DNA from: Amorphophallus konjac | Taxonomy: Eukaryota; Streptophyta; Magnoliopsida; Alismatales; Araceae | Direction of reading: 5' to 3' | Length of the DNA stretch: 64,000 bases | NCBI GenBank assembly: GCA_022559845.1 | Contig: JAHNEJ010001281.1 | Coordinates: forward strand, 186,001 to 250,000 | Shown here: positions 11,340 to 23,954 of the stretch, in pieces | Position numbering within the stretch: position 1 is the stretch's first letter | Layout of the letters: every line of letters starts with the position of its first letter | Program-made: the position numbers and the translations under genes | Notes under the pieces: generated by a model | The model's input: only the letters and a program-made list of their open reading frames with translations | Databases searched by the model: none | Told to the model about the DNA's origin: nothing

Positions 11340-13137
11340 TGATAACGCGAAAGTTCGCCGTTTAAAACACGCGTATCAATCTTAAAAATTCCAACTCGCA
11401 CTAGATAAAAGAGAGACGTAATATGGTGGCGAGAAGGGTCGAATCCACAGGGAAGAAGAGATTTTTAGAGTTAAAAAACTTAGAGTCCTTTGAAAAAACA
11501 CTTATGATTTGGATTTGCTTAAAGAAAATAGTGAAATGATGAACAAACCAAACACTTAATTGAAAACACCATGACTATGCGCTTATGCTATAGAAAATAA
11601 TTGTATGAAGTGGAAAGAAGATATAGAAGAAAGAGATAGAGAGGGAAGAAGAGCAAGAACTAGATCAAGAGAGCAACTCCTTTCATTAACTTAAAAGAAA
11701 GAGTACATGAGATGTGAAACAAGTTTATACTAATGACACAATGAGATTACAATGAAGTGAAATATCACAAAAATAATAACACAAGAAAAGCCTGGAGTTT
11801 GGAGATGGTAGCAGCAATGGTGATGATAGCGCCGTCCTCTCTTGGCCTTGGATCACGAACAACCTTGTGGAAGATGTCGTCTACGCCGGGAGGAAGTCGC
11901 CTTCGTCGTTGAAGCAATCTTTGGAGGGTGAATAACTTTGAACCCAAGAGGAATTAGGGGATGCCCAAGAAGAAGAAGTTGAAGAGGTGGAAGAGAGGAA
12001 AAACTTTAATGAAGAACTCAGAGAGAAAAGAAGAAAGAAGAGCTTCAAAATGGAGACATAACCGAAGCTAGCACCTCGGATGAACAGTAAATTACAGGAC
12101 AGCAAGTTAAAAATGAGAGATAGCTTGAAAAACAGTAGAGAATTAGAAGATGAGCAAGAAGAAGAAGTTGTAGAACACGTAAAAACCAAGAACTTTCATG
12201 AAGACAGTAAGAGCAGAAAATGACTAGAAGAGGGAGAAATAAGGGGAAGAACAGAGAGAAAACTGTTTCACAGATGAACAGGACAGCACAGTGAAGAATA
12301 CGAAATAGCTTGAAAACCAGAAGGAATTAGAAGTTGAGCAAGAAGAAGAAATTGTAGAGGACGTAAAAATGAAGAACTTTTATGAAGAACACAAAAGGAG
12401 AAAACGAACTTACATGAGAGAAATCGGAGGCCTAAGGTTGAGAGAGAAAGAGGGAGAGTGAAAGATTGCCAAAAGAAAAGACTCCCTTTCTCCTCCTTGC
12501 CATGGGCTATTTATAGGAAAGTTTGGTAGATAGAGGGTGGAGATTATATCAAAAGGAGATGGATGGCTAAGATTCAAATGGAATATGATGCATGGGGAAG
12601 AGTAAAAGTAGGTGGGCACCCCCTTTCTTGGACTTTAGGCACCCCATTCCCAAGGCTCATCATGTCTCTCCTTTAATTCAAATTTTGGATGTCCTTTTCC
12701 TCCTTTCCAAACTTAAAGTTTGGATTCCTCCTTTTCAAACTTTGAATTCGAAATTTTGAACTTTCCTTTCCCTCCAATCAAAATAATTTGAATTCTTTAT
12801 TTGACTTGGTCAAAATGGTGATGACCCTTTTGCCCCCAACTTCTTTTGTAATTGCCTTCGGTGTCCTACACACACATAATTGCACTTTAGTCCATACAAA
12901 TTACCACAATGTGCACATAAATCTCAAATGCTCATGATTATGCAATGGAGAATTAATGATCATGGCCCTCAACTTTAATTTATTATTAAATAAGATAATT
13001 GAATTAATCAATTTACGTGAAAGCTCCAATTTAAATGTGGAGTTGAGGTTAACTATGAAATATGCATAATTACCTAATTATATGCACATAAAATGGTGTT
13101 TATGCGATGTATTATCATAAGAAATGGAGACTTATCA
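11340..13137 (-). repeat. Athila 3' LTR (left copy)
   Basis: Begins TGATAACGCGAAAG and ends GACTTATCA on the plus strand. It is nearly identical to 21063-22858. The TATTTATAGG near 12509 reads as a TATA-like CCTATAAATA on the minus strand. A 60-codon open frame (11947-11765) is present in both LTRs, only because the LTRs are copies. Confidence 0.95.
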
Positions 13138-13150
13138 CACCCCCCAACTT
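13138..13150 (-). other. Athila polypurine tract
   Basis: The minus strand reads AAGTTGGGGGGTG directly before the 3' LTR start. It primes plus-strand DNA synthesis. Confidence 0.85.
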
Positions 13151-14179
13151 GAATATTGCTAGTCCCTTAGCAATGTAAAAATTATAAAATTAGGACTAGC
13201 AAATACTCATGTGTCACAGATCATGGCAAGAACATTATGCATAATGATTTAGACTTTGGAGTATTACAAGTTCAAGTAGAATGCATTTGGTATAAATTTC
13301 ATCAGTCCATGTGTTTAGACCTTTCCTCAGGATACACTCAAAATTAAATATCTCTTTGTGTATGAGTGATATAACTTGACTAGTGACTTCCAAACAATCT
13401 AGATGAATGAGTCTTCTACCTTTCACTTAAAGATGATTTTCAATTCTGCCCACCTCTTGAATTGAGCTTCTCGAATTACAGGTAGCTTCACTCTGCCAGT
13501 TTATACTTCTTCTTTTTTTCTCTCTTTTTTTTTTTTGCCACACGGTGCTGCACATCCCTTCGCCGTTTGACGCGAACCTCAACTCTTGCCTTAGGAGAAG
13601 CAGGCCCGGTTACTAAGTTCAGGGGCATTTTCCATGTGTTTTTTTTTTGGCAGGTAGCTTTTTCCTCACGATTATGTTCAACGAATGGGCATAATATTCA
13701 TCACCACCTAAGTGTCAAGTAAAATTCCCATCATCCTAATGTTTGTCATCCACCGATCTTGTTATTGTGCAATTGTGTGCAAGTTCAATAGAATTTTCAG
13801 GTGTATTCTGAGGAAAAGGCTAAAGACATAACCAATTAATTCATCCCTTTAATGTGCAACTTTCACATGTAAGACTCTAAGTCATATCATTCTAAGAAAA
13901 GTTTCTCATCATAAAATATTAACATGAAACACTTGTTAGAGGTGTGATGAAAGGTTGTAATTATTTTGAGGAAATTCAAGCTCAAGTTACCCCCCAACTT
14001 AGGTGACATTGTCCCTAATGGCATGAGTAAGATATAGAAATGAAATAAAGCCATAAAAAGTAGAGGGAAGGATAGATACGACCTGAGAGAGAGATGTCGT
14101 CATCAAAGAAATATTGCTCCATGCTCCATGCTCCTTAGACAAAATAAGAAAATCAATCAAAAAAAAAATTTTTTTTTTT
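13151..14179 (-). other. Athila pol-to-LTR spacer, no env-like gene
   Basis: About 1 kb between the end of pol and the PPT. Many Athila elements carry an env-like frame here, but I see no long open frame on either strand. T-rich runs lie near 13510-13535 and 14159-14180. Confidence 0.7.
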
Positions 14180-15628
14180 GAAAAGAGACATGATAATTGG
14201 GTTGCCTCCCAAGAAGCGCTAAGTTTAACGTCTTCAGCCAGACACAATATAGCTCACAATGGGTCACTCAGCCTGAGAGAGTCCTCCTGCAGCATTGGAA
14301 GATTTTCAATGTAAGGTTTCAAACGTTGACCATTGACAGTGAAAGTTTGACCAGTTTTAAGATCAAGAATTGTTACTGCACCATGGTCAAATATTTTAAT
14401 TACTACATATGGTCCATCCCATCGAGATTTCAATTTGCCAGGGAATAATCGCAGCCTAGAGTTAAAAAGCCAGACCTTTTGGTTGATTTGAAAAGTTTTG
14501 CGTGAAATGTGCTTATCATGGAATGCTTTTGTCTGGGCTTTATAAATCCTAGAGTTCTCATAGGCTTCATTGCGAAGTTCTCTAACTCATTCAGTTGAAG
14601 GGCTCTATGGAACTAGCCTGTGCTAAATCAAGATTGAATTGTTTGATTGCCCAATAGGCCCTATGTTCCAATTCGACTGGCAAATGACATGGCTTTCCAA
14701 AAATAAGCCTATAAGGGGACATGCCAATGGGAGTTTTGTAGGCGGTCCGATAGGCCCATAAAGCATCATCTAACCTTTCTGACCAATCTTTCCTATCGGG
14801 CCGGACAGACTTTTACAAAATGTTCTTGATCTCCCTATTAGAAACCTCCACCTGGCCACTAGTCTGGGGATGATAGGGGGTAGCAATCTTATGTGTTATC
14901 CCATACTTCCGAAGCAAAGCCCGGAATTGAGAATGGATGAAATGTGAACCCCCATCACTAATGATAGCCCTCGGACATCCAAATCGAGAGAAAATGTTCT
15001 TGCGAACAAATTTCATGACAATTTTGTGATCATTAGTCCTTGTGGCTATAGCTTCTATCCACTTAGACACGTAATCCACTGCCACCAAAATGTACTCATG
15101 ACCAAAAGATGGTGGAAACGGTCCCATGAAGTCAATTCCCCATACATCAAAAATTTCCACAACCAGGATAGGGTTTAAAGGCATCATGTCCCTGCGTGAC
15201 ATGTTTCCCATAGCCTGACAGCGCTCACAAGATTTGTAAAATTCGAATGCATCTTTGAATATTGTGGGCCAGTAGAACCCACTCTGCAAAACTTTGGCTG
15301 CCGTTTTCTTACTTGAAAAATGCCCCCCACAAGCTAAGGTGTGGCAAAATGTCAGAATGCTTTGTTGCTCACCTTCAGGGGCACACCTCCGAATGATTTG
15401 GTCTGGTCCTAAATGGAATAGCTCAGGGTCTTCCCAAAAGAAGTATTTGAGCTTAGCAAAGAAGCGGTCTTTTTCTTGTTTAGACCAACCTTCAGGAATT
15501 TTTTTCACGGCTAAGTAATTGACAATGTGTGCATACCATGGGGGTGGAATGTGAGATACACTAAGGAGGTGCTCATCTGGAAATGAGTCTTGTAAGGGTG
15601 TGGTGTCTGATGTGATAATTCGGGACAA
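14180..15628 (-). pseudogene. Athila integrase, frameshifted
   Basis: An open stretch runs from 15628 to 14813. It contains a zinc-binding HHCC region (CHTLACGGH...CERC) and the catalytic-core motifs [16 protein letters not shown] and [11 protein letters not shown], which supply the D, D and E residues. After a stop at 14813 the C-terminal part continues in other frames to about 14180, with a WDGPY-like segment and a DVKLSASWEATQ end. The enzyme would insert the cDNA into the genome. The frame break separates core from C-terminus, so this copy is unlikely to make a complete protein. Confidence 0.85.
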
Positions 15629-15935
15629 GTGATCTGCAACAACATTTTCACTTCCTTTTTTATCCCGAATTTCAAATCAAATTCTTGTAATAAAAGGATC
15701 CATCTAATCAACCTTGGTTTGGCATCTTTTTTAGACAGCAGGTGTCTGAGAGCTGAGTGGTCAGAGAACACAATGACTTTGGCCCCTAGCAGATAGGACC
15801 GAAACTTTTCAAGGGCAAAGACAACAGCAAGTAACTCCTTTTCTGTTGTGGTGTACCTAAGTTGGGCATCAGCGAGTGTGCGACTCGCATAGTAAATCAC
15901 CACAGGCTTTTTGTCTACCCTTTGCCCTAAAACAG
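15511..15935 (-). pseudogene. Athila RNase H, frameshifted
   Basis: It contains [29 protein letters not shown] and [12 protein letters not shown], typical of the RT-linked RNase H of Ty3/Gypsy elements. Single-base indels separate it from RT (near 15935, just after MCDAS) and from integrase (near 15600). Confidence 0.85.
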
Positions 15936-15938
15936 CAC

Positions 15939-16955
15939 CTAAAGCATAATCGAGGCATCACACATAATTTCAAAAGGTAATGACCGATTAGGAGTTTGTA
16001 AGATTGGGGCATTGGTCAATACCATTTTCAATGATTCGAAAGCCTCAAGACATGATTGGTCAAGATGGAATGAGACTTCCTTAGCCAGCAGATTAGTGAG
16101 AGGTCTAGCGACTTTGGAGAAGTCTTGGATGAACCGGCGATAGAAGCCGGCATGACCCAGGAATGATCGGATTTGTTTTACTGAGGTGGGTGGTGGCAGT
16201 TTGGCAATGAGCTCAACTTTGGCTTTATCTACTTCAATTCCTCTTGCCGACACTATGTGCCCTAGAACAATACCTTCTTTAACCATGAAATGGCTCTTTT
16301 CCCAACTGAGGACAAGATTAGTGTCAATGCATCTCTTCATTACTTTGGCTAAGTGATCAAGGCAGGAATCAAATGTATCCCCAAAAATGGAGAAATCATC
16401 CATGAAAACTTCTAAAAAGTTACCCACCATGTCAGAAAAAATTGCTAACATGCATCTTTGAAATGTGGCAGGCGCATTACATAATCCAAAGGGCATTCTC
16501 CGAAAAGAAAATGTTCCGTAGGGACATGTAAATGTGGTTTTTTCTTGATCTTCTGGGTAGATAGCCACCTGATTGTACCCAGAATACCCATCTAGAAAAC
16601 AGAAGTATTTTTGCCCTGCTAATTTTTCCAAAATTTGGTCAATGAATGGGAGGGGAAAATGGTCCTTCTTTGTCATAGAGTTGAGCTTCCTATAATCAAT
16701 GCAGACCCTCCATCCCGTGGTCAACCTAGTAGGTATCAACTCCTCTTGATCATTGGTGATCACAGTCAGTCCTGATTTCTTGGGGACTATTTGTGTTGCA
16801 CTGACCCACTGACTATCAGAAATTGGGTAGATGATTCCGGCATCTAACCACTTGACCACCTCATTTTTGACCACCTCTTCATGTGTGGATTTAATCTCCT
16901 CTGCATGTCTCTGCTCGGTTTTGCATTCTCCTCCATATAAATATGGTGCTGACAA
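15939..16955 (-). pseudogene. Athila reverse transcriptase
   Basis: An open frame of 338 codons with the RT blocks WRVCIDYRKLN, FPLPFIDQ, FLDGYSGYNQ, MPFGLCNAP and the catalytic FMDD (16406-16395). It continues into SFLGHAGFYRRFIQDFS and the start of RNase H. All catalytic residues appear present. A one-base loss near 16920 cuts it from the protease frame, and another near 15935 ends it. Confidence 0.95.
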
Positions 16956-18940
16956 ATGGATGGACTAATCCCTTTAAGATCAGCGACAGACCAACCTATA
17001 GCCCCCTTATGAGATTTAAGGACCTCAACTAGTTTCTCCTCATGCTTAGGTTCAAGGTCACTTGCTATGATGACGGGCAAGGTTTGGTCTGGGCCTAGGA
17101 ATGCATACTTAAGGGAGGCCGGCAATGGTTTTAGTTCAACCTGAGGAGGGGATTGCAAAGAGGGAAGAGCTGGTTCAGATTTAAGCTGAGGTAAAGGTTC
17201 AACTGGGGGCCATGTCCTAAGTTGAGTTGACAAGATGTCAACTTCTTCTCTTATTCTGGTCCTACTGTCCCCTTCAATCTCCAATAACTCCTCAATGGTG
17301 TCAACAACATAGCAATCTTCTTTTTGATCATAAAATTTAGATGCCTTGAAAATGTTGATGCTGACTTTCTGATCCCCAAAAGATATGTCCATAACTCCTG
17401 AAGCACAATCTATATTAGCCCTAGCCGTGGCTAAAAATGGTCTACCCAAAATGATAGGAGTATGCTTGATTTCTTGGGGAGAAACCATGTCCAAAATAAG
17501 AAAGTCGGCAGGGAAGTAGCACTCATTCACTTTAATAATGACATCCTCAATAAGGCCCTTTGGAGTCTTGATTGATCTATCGGCGAGCTGGAGAATAATG
17601 GGTGTAGGCTTGAGCTCACCGATGTCAAACTGCTCATAGATGGAGGTGGGAAGTAAATTCACACTGGCTCCTAAATCAAGGAGAGCCTTATCAAAGGTCA
17701 CACCCCCAATGTTGCAAGAGATAAGGGGTGCTCCAGGGTCCTTTAACTTCCTTGGAAGTTGGTTGAGGACTACGGCACTAACGTTCTCAGGAAGCCGAAC
17801 CTTTTCCGGGGTCACTCGTGGCTCCCGCCTAGGAGTGCACATTTCTTTTAAGAATCTAGCATAGGCCGGGACATGTTTGATGGCATCGAGGAGAGGGATG
17901 TTGATATGTACTTGTTTGAAGAGCTCCATCATCTCCTCATTATGGGCTGGTTGTTTCTTTTTGGGCTTTAAGGCATTAGGAAATGGCACTGTAGGTTGGT
18001 AAGTGCTAGGCCCTTCCTCTATTTTCCTCTTTCCCTTGACATCCTCTTCCTGGCTGGGCTCCTCCTCACTATCAGAAGATATGTCAGGGGCCTGGACTGA
18101 TGAACTAGGAGTGGACCCTTGAGGATCTTTGAGGACTTTACCACTTCTTAAGGTCGAAATTGCTTTTGCATTTTCGAGTTGTGGGCCTTTTTGTGGTATT
18201 TGACCTGATGGGTGCTGGAGGAGAGGAGGAATTGGCTGGTTAATGGGGAAGTTTGGTTGTGGGAAGCCCGGAGGATTATTTCGTGGGTTGGCAATGGGCT
18301 GACTTGGCAATTGGCCCACTTCCCTTCTCATGGTGGCTTCAGCCAATTGGCCCAATTGAGTCTCCAACTTAGAGATGGTTTGCTGGTGGACTTGGAGGGT
18401 TTGTTGGAAAGATTGACTTTGGGCTTGAATAGTTTGTTGGAAGGATTGATTTTGGGCCAGAATTAGTTGTTGTAACTGATGGAATCTATCATCAGTTTGG
18501 GAGTCCTGGTGGTGTTGCAGAGGAGGTTGATAGGTTTGTTGAGAATTGGAAGACTGCCCGTAATTGAGCTGAGGAGGTTGGTATGGGGCCTGACCCTGGT
18601 TGAATCGGGGAAGTGGTTGTTGGGCTTGCGGTCCTCGACCATAAGCATTTCCTTGAAATGGTGGTTGAGCTTGGAATTGGTGTTGGATCGGTGGTTTGTA
18701 AGCTTGAGATGCGGAGGAGATTGTCGGTTGATTAGGAGCTTGTTGATTTCTCCAATTGAAATTGGGGTGATTCCTCCAGCCCGGATTATAGGTGTTAGAA
18801 AATGGGTCATAGTTGGGTTTAGAGAACCCCTGGGCTGCTTGGACTTGCTCCTGTATAAAAGATGGCAATTGGGCTGCTGTTGGGCAATCAGACACATGAT
18901 GGTCCGAGCTAGCACATAAAGCACACGTCTCATGATGTGT
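16844..18940 (-). pseudogene. Athila zinc knuckle, linker and aspartic protease
   Basis: Begins with an intact CCHC knuckle (CALCASSDHHVSDC, 18925-18884 region) and a Gln/Pro-rich linker. The protease holds DLGASVNLLP (active site DLGAS at 17677-17663) and an ILGRPFLAT flap-side motif. It runs into the N-terminal RT linker (KPSRDMQRRLNP) and then shifts frame near 16920. About 683 codons are open. The protease would process Gag-Pol. Confidence 0.9.
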
Positions 18941-19918
18941 TGGGTCCTGGGTATGGGTTGGACGTAGTTGAGATGGTGGTTTCTTGTTTGTTTTGGGCCA
19001 GGAGCTGGTCTAACTTATGGGCCAGCATATCAACATGTTCTAGCTTTTGGGCCATGATGTCGACCTTGTCCAATTTTTGATGGATAAAATTCACATCCAC
19101 TCTAGCATCAGGTTCTACCCGATACATCCCGGCCCGTTTAGAAGGCCCAATGGTTCTCTCATATGAGGATAAGGAAGCATGGTTGATTGAATTATCACTC
19201 AACATTTCAAATAAGGCATATGCCTCATCTTCACTCTTACTCATAAAGGCTCCACCACATGATGCATCCACAATCTGCCTAACTTGATCATCTAAGCCCT
19301 CATAGAAAGCTTGCACTATTTGCCATTTGGAAAGCCCATGATGTGGGCATTTTCTGAGGAGTTCCTTTAATCTCTCCCATGATTCATGTATTTGTTCATT
19401 TGGGAGTTGCGCGAATCCTGTGATTGCACGTCTCATGGTGTTGGTTCTACCGATGGGGTAAAACTTCTTAAGGAACTCATGCTGCATATCTGCCCATGTG
19501 CCAATAGGTTTCCCTAAGGTCCCTAGCCAGTATTTGGCTTTGTCCTTAAGTGAGAAAGAGAATAAGGTCAAGCGGAGAGCATCATCTGTGAAATTTTGAA
19601 TTTTCACAGTGGAACAAATTTCTAGAAATTCATCCAGATGTTTATAGGGATCTTCATTGGTCTTCCATAAAAGGATGGGAGCATCTGGATGGTGCTAGAT
19701 TTGATCTCATAGTGCAAAGCAGGGACATTAGGCAGTTGGATACAAGTGGATGGCTGATAATTCGAAGGAATGAAATATTCCTTCATCTGTTTGGGCACCC
19801 CTAATTGGTGTTGTTCAGCCATAGGTTGGGTTTGATTTTGAGCCGGATTAAAAATGAATCGCTCAATCTCACTAATGGGCTCAACTAAGTCACGGTGTTG
19901 AGATCTTCTCCCTTGCAT
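18930..19918 (-). pseudogene. Athila gag (matrix/capsid part), one frameshift
   Basis: Starts at ATG 19918 (MQGRRSQHRD). One frame gives 98 codons to 19622; the capsid part continues in another frame from 19607 to 18930. It shows the retrotransposon-gag hallmarks FSLKDKAKYWLGTL, GTWADMQHEFLKKFYP and ESWERLKELLRKCPHHG. It forms the virus-like particle in active elements. A second shift at 18930 separates it from the zinc knuckle. Confidence 0.9.
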
Positions 19919-21038
19919 AAACCAAGGTTAAAGATGAGAGATGGGAGAAAAAAATTTTATGATGATTTTTATTTTTATTTTTTGTTTTTTTTTACTCAAA
20001 TTAAGACGAAGAGAGAGAGATGATATTTTGTTTTTGTTTTATTTTATTTTTGTTTTTATTTTTTTTATGCGAACACAAACAAGTTGTCACACAAATTACT
20101 TAATGCCCTAGATGTGACCTAGACCTACAAATTGGGTTTCACAAAATGGCTAAAGTGAAACTTAAGTTCACCCTCAATATTTCCACCGGCCAGGTAAGGG
20201 GTGGGGTAGTGGGAGGTTCCCCCTACTTTCGTAGGGACCTAATTATGCCAAACCACTAGCCCGCTTAAGGCGTTTGCCGTCCGACCGTCTTGCCTTAGGC
20301 ACCGGTTTTCATAAGAGGGTAAGCCCAAATAACACAAGAACCACAGTGTGAACCTAGGGCCAATGTCTACTGAATTTTATTTGAGGTCTAGGTGATGCAA
20401 AGATGCAAGAGAATTATGATTTGTGGGCTAAGGAAGGGTGATGAAATCCCCACCTTATCTTGTTTATGGGTGTTGCCCTTAGAATATTTTAGAAATGATA
20501 TGCAACAAACCAAGTTCAAACAAGGGGTTCTATGCAAGCATGAAAATGCATGAGCATGCTTTTGGAAAAGTTAGAGTACTCACCTTGCCTCCCGCAATCT
20601 TCAACAATGTAATTAACAACAATTAGACAATAAAGAAAAAGAGCTTCTATCCTAAATGATGCATGACTTAGAACATGAAGGTGTGATTTCTACTCTTGCA
20701 ATGAAGATTTTTATTGAAGTTCAAGTGATGCCTTTTTTTATATTTTTATTTAGTGAACCTATCTAACCACAAGATATAAAATGTAGAGAAATGAAATTAA
20801 AATGAAGGAGGAAAAGTTTGGATACTTACTTGAAAAGCGTTCCCCCGTTCTTTTTTTTTTTCAAAATGAATGACAAAAAGACTAAGGAAAAGGTGGAGAC
20901 TTACCTCTAAATTTTTTTTTTGAATTTTCAAGTTGCTTCTTTTTTTTTCTTTTTTCCTGTAAAAATAAGAAAAGAGAACTTTATTAGTACACTATATACA
21001 TAAGGAAAACAAAGTTCTTAAGTCAAAAATCATCATTC
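19919..21038 (-). other. Athila 5' leader, no gene seen
   Basis: About 1.1 kb between PBS and gag, with many T runs on the plus strand (19970-20070, 20855-20950). No frame of note; a long untranslated leader is usual for Athila. Confidence 0.7.
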
Positions 21039-21057
21039 TTCCCCGGCAACGGCGCCA
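21039..21057 (-). other. Athila primer binding site
   Basis: The minus strand reads TGGCGCCGTTGCCGGGGAA, the classic Athila PBS (tRNA-Asp type). It lies five bases inside the LTR. Confidence 0.95.
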
Positions 21058-21062
21058 AAAAT

Positions 21063-22858
21063 TGATAACGCGAAAGTTCGTCGTTTAAAACACGCGTATC
21101 AATCTTAAAAATTCCAACTCGCACTAGATAAAAGAGAGACGTAATATGGTGGCGAGAAGGGTCGAATCCACAGGGAAGAAGAGATTTTTAGAGTTAAAAA
21201 CCTTAGAGTCCTTTGAAAAACACTTGTGATTTGGATTTGCTTAAAGAAAATAGTGAAATGATGAACAAACCAAACACTTAATTGAAAACACCATGACTAT
21301 GCGCTTATGCTATAGAAAATAATTGTATGAAGTGGAAAGAAGATATAGAAGAAAGAGATAGAGAGGGAAGAAGAGCAAGAACTAGATCAAGAGAGCAACT
21401 CCTTTCATTAACTTAAAAGAAAGAGTACATGAGATGTGAAACAAGTTTATACTAATGACACAATGAGATTACAATGAAGTGAAATATCACAAAAATAATA
21501 ACACAAGAAAAGCCTGGAGTTTGGAGATGGTAGCAGCAATGGTGATGATAGCGCCGTCCTCTCTTGGCCTTGGATCACGAACAACCTTGTGGAAGATGTC
21601 GTCTACGCCGGGAGGAAGTCGCCTTCGTCGTTGAAGCAATCTTTGGAGGGTGAATAACTTTGAACCCAAGAGGAATTAGGGGATGCCCAAGAAGAAGAAG
21701 TTGAAGAGGGGGAAGAGAGGAAAAACTTTAATGAAGAACTCAGAGAGAAAAGAAGAGAAGAAGAGCTTCAAAATGGAGACATAACAAAATTAGCACCTCG
21801 GATGAACAGTAAATTACAGGACAGCACGTTAAAAATGAGATATAGCTTAAAAACAGAAGAGAATTAGAAGATGAGTAAACTAAGAAGTTGTAGAACACAT
21901 AAAAACCAAGAACTTTCATGAAGACAGTAAGAGCAGAAAAGGACTAGAAGAGGGAGAAATAAGGGGAAGAACAGAGAGAAAACTGTTTCACAGATGAACA
22001 GGACAGCACAGTGAAGAATACGAAATAGCTTGAAAACCAGAAGGAATTAGAAGTTGAGCAAGAAGAAGAAATTGTAGAGGACGTAAAAATGAAGAACTTT
22101 TATGAAGAACACAAAAGGAGAAAACGAACTTACATGGGAGAAATCGGAGGCCTAAGGTTGAGAGAGAAAGAGGGAGAGTGAAAGATTGCCAAAAGAAAAG
22201 ACTCCCTTTCTCCTCCTTACCATGGGCTATTTATAGGAAAGTTTGGTAGATAGAGGGTGGAGATTATATCAAAAGGAGATGGATGGCTAAGATTCAAATG
22301 GAATATGATGCATGGGGAAGAGTAAAAGTAGGTGGGCACCCCCTTTCTTGGACTTTAGGCACCCCATTTCCCAAGGCTCATCATGTCTCTCCTTTAATTC
22401 AAATTTTGGATGTCCTTTTCCTCCTTTCCAAACTTAAAGTTTGGATTCCTCCTTTTCAAACTTTGAATTCGAAATTTTGAACTTTCCTTTCCCTCCAATC
22501 AAAATAATTTGAATTCTTTATTTGACTTGGTCAAAATGGTGATGACCCTTTTGCCCCCAACTTCTTTTGTAATTGCCTTCGGTGTCCTACACACACATAA
22601 TTGCACTTTAGTCCATACAAATTACCACAATGTGCACATAAATCTCAAATGCTCATGATTATGCAATGGAGAATTAATGATCATGGCCCTCAACTTTAAT
22701 TTTTTATTAAATAAGATAATTGAATTAATCAATTTACGTGAAAGCTCCAATTTAAATGTGGAGTTGAGGTTAACTATGAAATATGCATAATTACCTAATT
22801 ACATGCACATAAAATAGTGTTTATGCGATGTATTATCATAAGAAATGGAGACTTATCA
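21063..22858 (-). repeat. Athila 5' LTR (right copy)
   Basis: TGATAACGCG...GACTTATCA, 1796 bp, a pair with 11340-13137. Followed by the target duplication GTGGC (22859-22863). Confidence 0.95.
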
Positions 22859-22863
22859 GTGGC

Positions 22864-23954
22864 CTACTTCCAATATCAACTTCAGTTTTTATGGCCCTCT
22901 TCCCCAATGTCCTTTCGGCCCTTCGCGGTCTCCTTCCTCAGCACCTTGGCTACTGCTTTGATTCTATATGCACATACAAGATACATATATGTAACGACAG
23001 TATGTTCTTACGTAAAAAAAAAGAAAAAAGAGAGAGAAAAATAATAATAATTGCTTGGCTACCCTGCATGCATGTTTGCTTAATATAGAATAATGCACCT
23101 CCTTGAAATTTTCTAGGACCATGTTTCCTTGCTAAATAATAATACCCCGATTCCGGATGCAGGCGCGTCACGGCATACGCTCGAAGGGAACCCAATTATG
23201 GCGGGTGCATACGTCAAGGGGAAGAGCCATGGCTGAATTGCTAAGTCCAACTCACAAAATAAACTTGAGGCAACGCTCCCACACTTCGCACTTAATGTGT
23301 TCAATAGCTTTCAACCATAGGGATTGCCTGAATTCCTTCTTAGCACTCTACGGAGACTTGAATTCCTGTACTCGCGTGAAGGGTAATCGTGAGGAAAAAG
23401 CTACCTACCCCCACTTTTAAAAAAAAATAAATGAGGAGACTCGCGCGAAATGGTGAAGCGAGTTACAATAAGGATGAAGCCTGGTAGCCGGGAATCCCCA
23501 TTGAGACATATGAGGAAACTCGCGCCGAACGGTAAAATCCACTACAAATAATAAACAGCTGGGGGCTGTGTGAAGCTACTGAAAGTCGAAAGCCTGAAAA
23601 TCATGTGTAGGCACTAGAGTAATCCTCGAGTGTTGCTAGGAAAACCTGCATATCCCTATGGTTAGGGCTCTTTGTTCACACATTTGCACCTCCGCGCCAC
23701 GGAGAATTGCCTCGGGTGAAATGCGTGAATTTAGGCTATGCACGCAAGACGTGCGATATCCTCTTGACGGGTGCACCACCCCTCAATCGTGCCTCGTGGC
23801 CCGCACCGTGTTTGTGAATTATGGGCGATGTCCCTATCCTATCCCCTATAGAGGGAGCTACCTCATACGTATATTTATGTTATGCCTGCTAATGAATACA
23901 TGCATGCTTGAATAAAAAATAATAAAATAATAATAAAATTATGTGTATACAATA
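22864..23954 (+). other. Tat-A interior between array C blocks, no gene seen
   Basis: The first ~100 bp are decayed array C units. The rest is mostly unique sequence with an A-rich run at 23015-23050 and an AATAATAATAAAA tract at 23915-23940. No long credible frame on either strand. Confidence 0.6.

Larger units (their letters stand above)
11340..22858 (-). mobile_element. Athila-type Ty3/Gypsy retrotransposon, complete but with broken frames
   Basis: A full-length 11.5-kb insertion with LTRs of 1798 and 1796 bp, a PBS, a PPT and a perfect 5-bp target duplication GTGGC (11335-11339 and 22859-22863). The domain order on the minus strand is gag, zinc knuckle, protease (DLGAS), RT (FMDD), RNase H, integrase. 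This is Athila order and motif style. At least five single-base frameshifts break the polyprotein. Its LTRs differ little (4 differences in the first ~190 bp), so the insertion looks fairly recent. It lies inside array C of Tat-A. Confidence 0.95.

Noticed and set aside
11765..21669. Identical 60-codon frames at 11947-11765 and 21669-21487
   Set aside because: Identical only because they lie in the two Athila LTRs; no other sign of coding.
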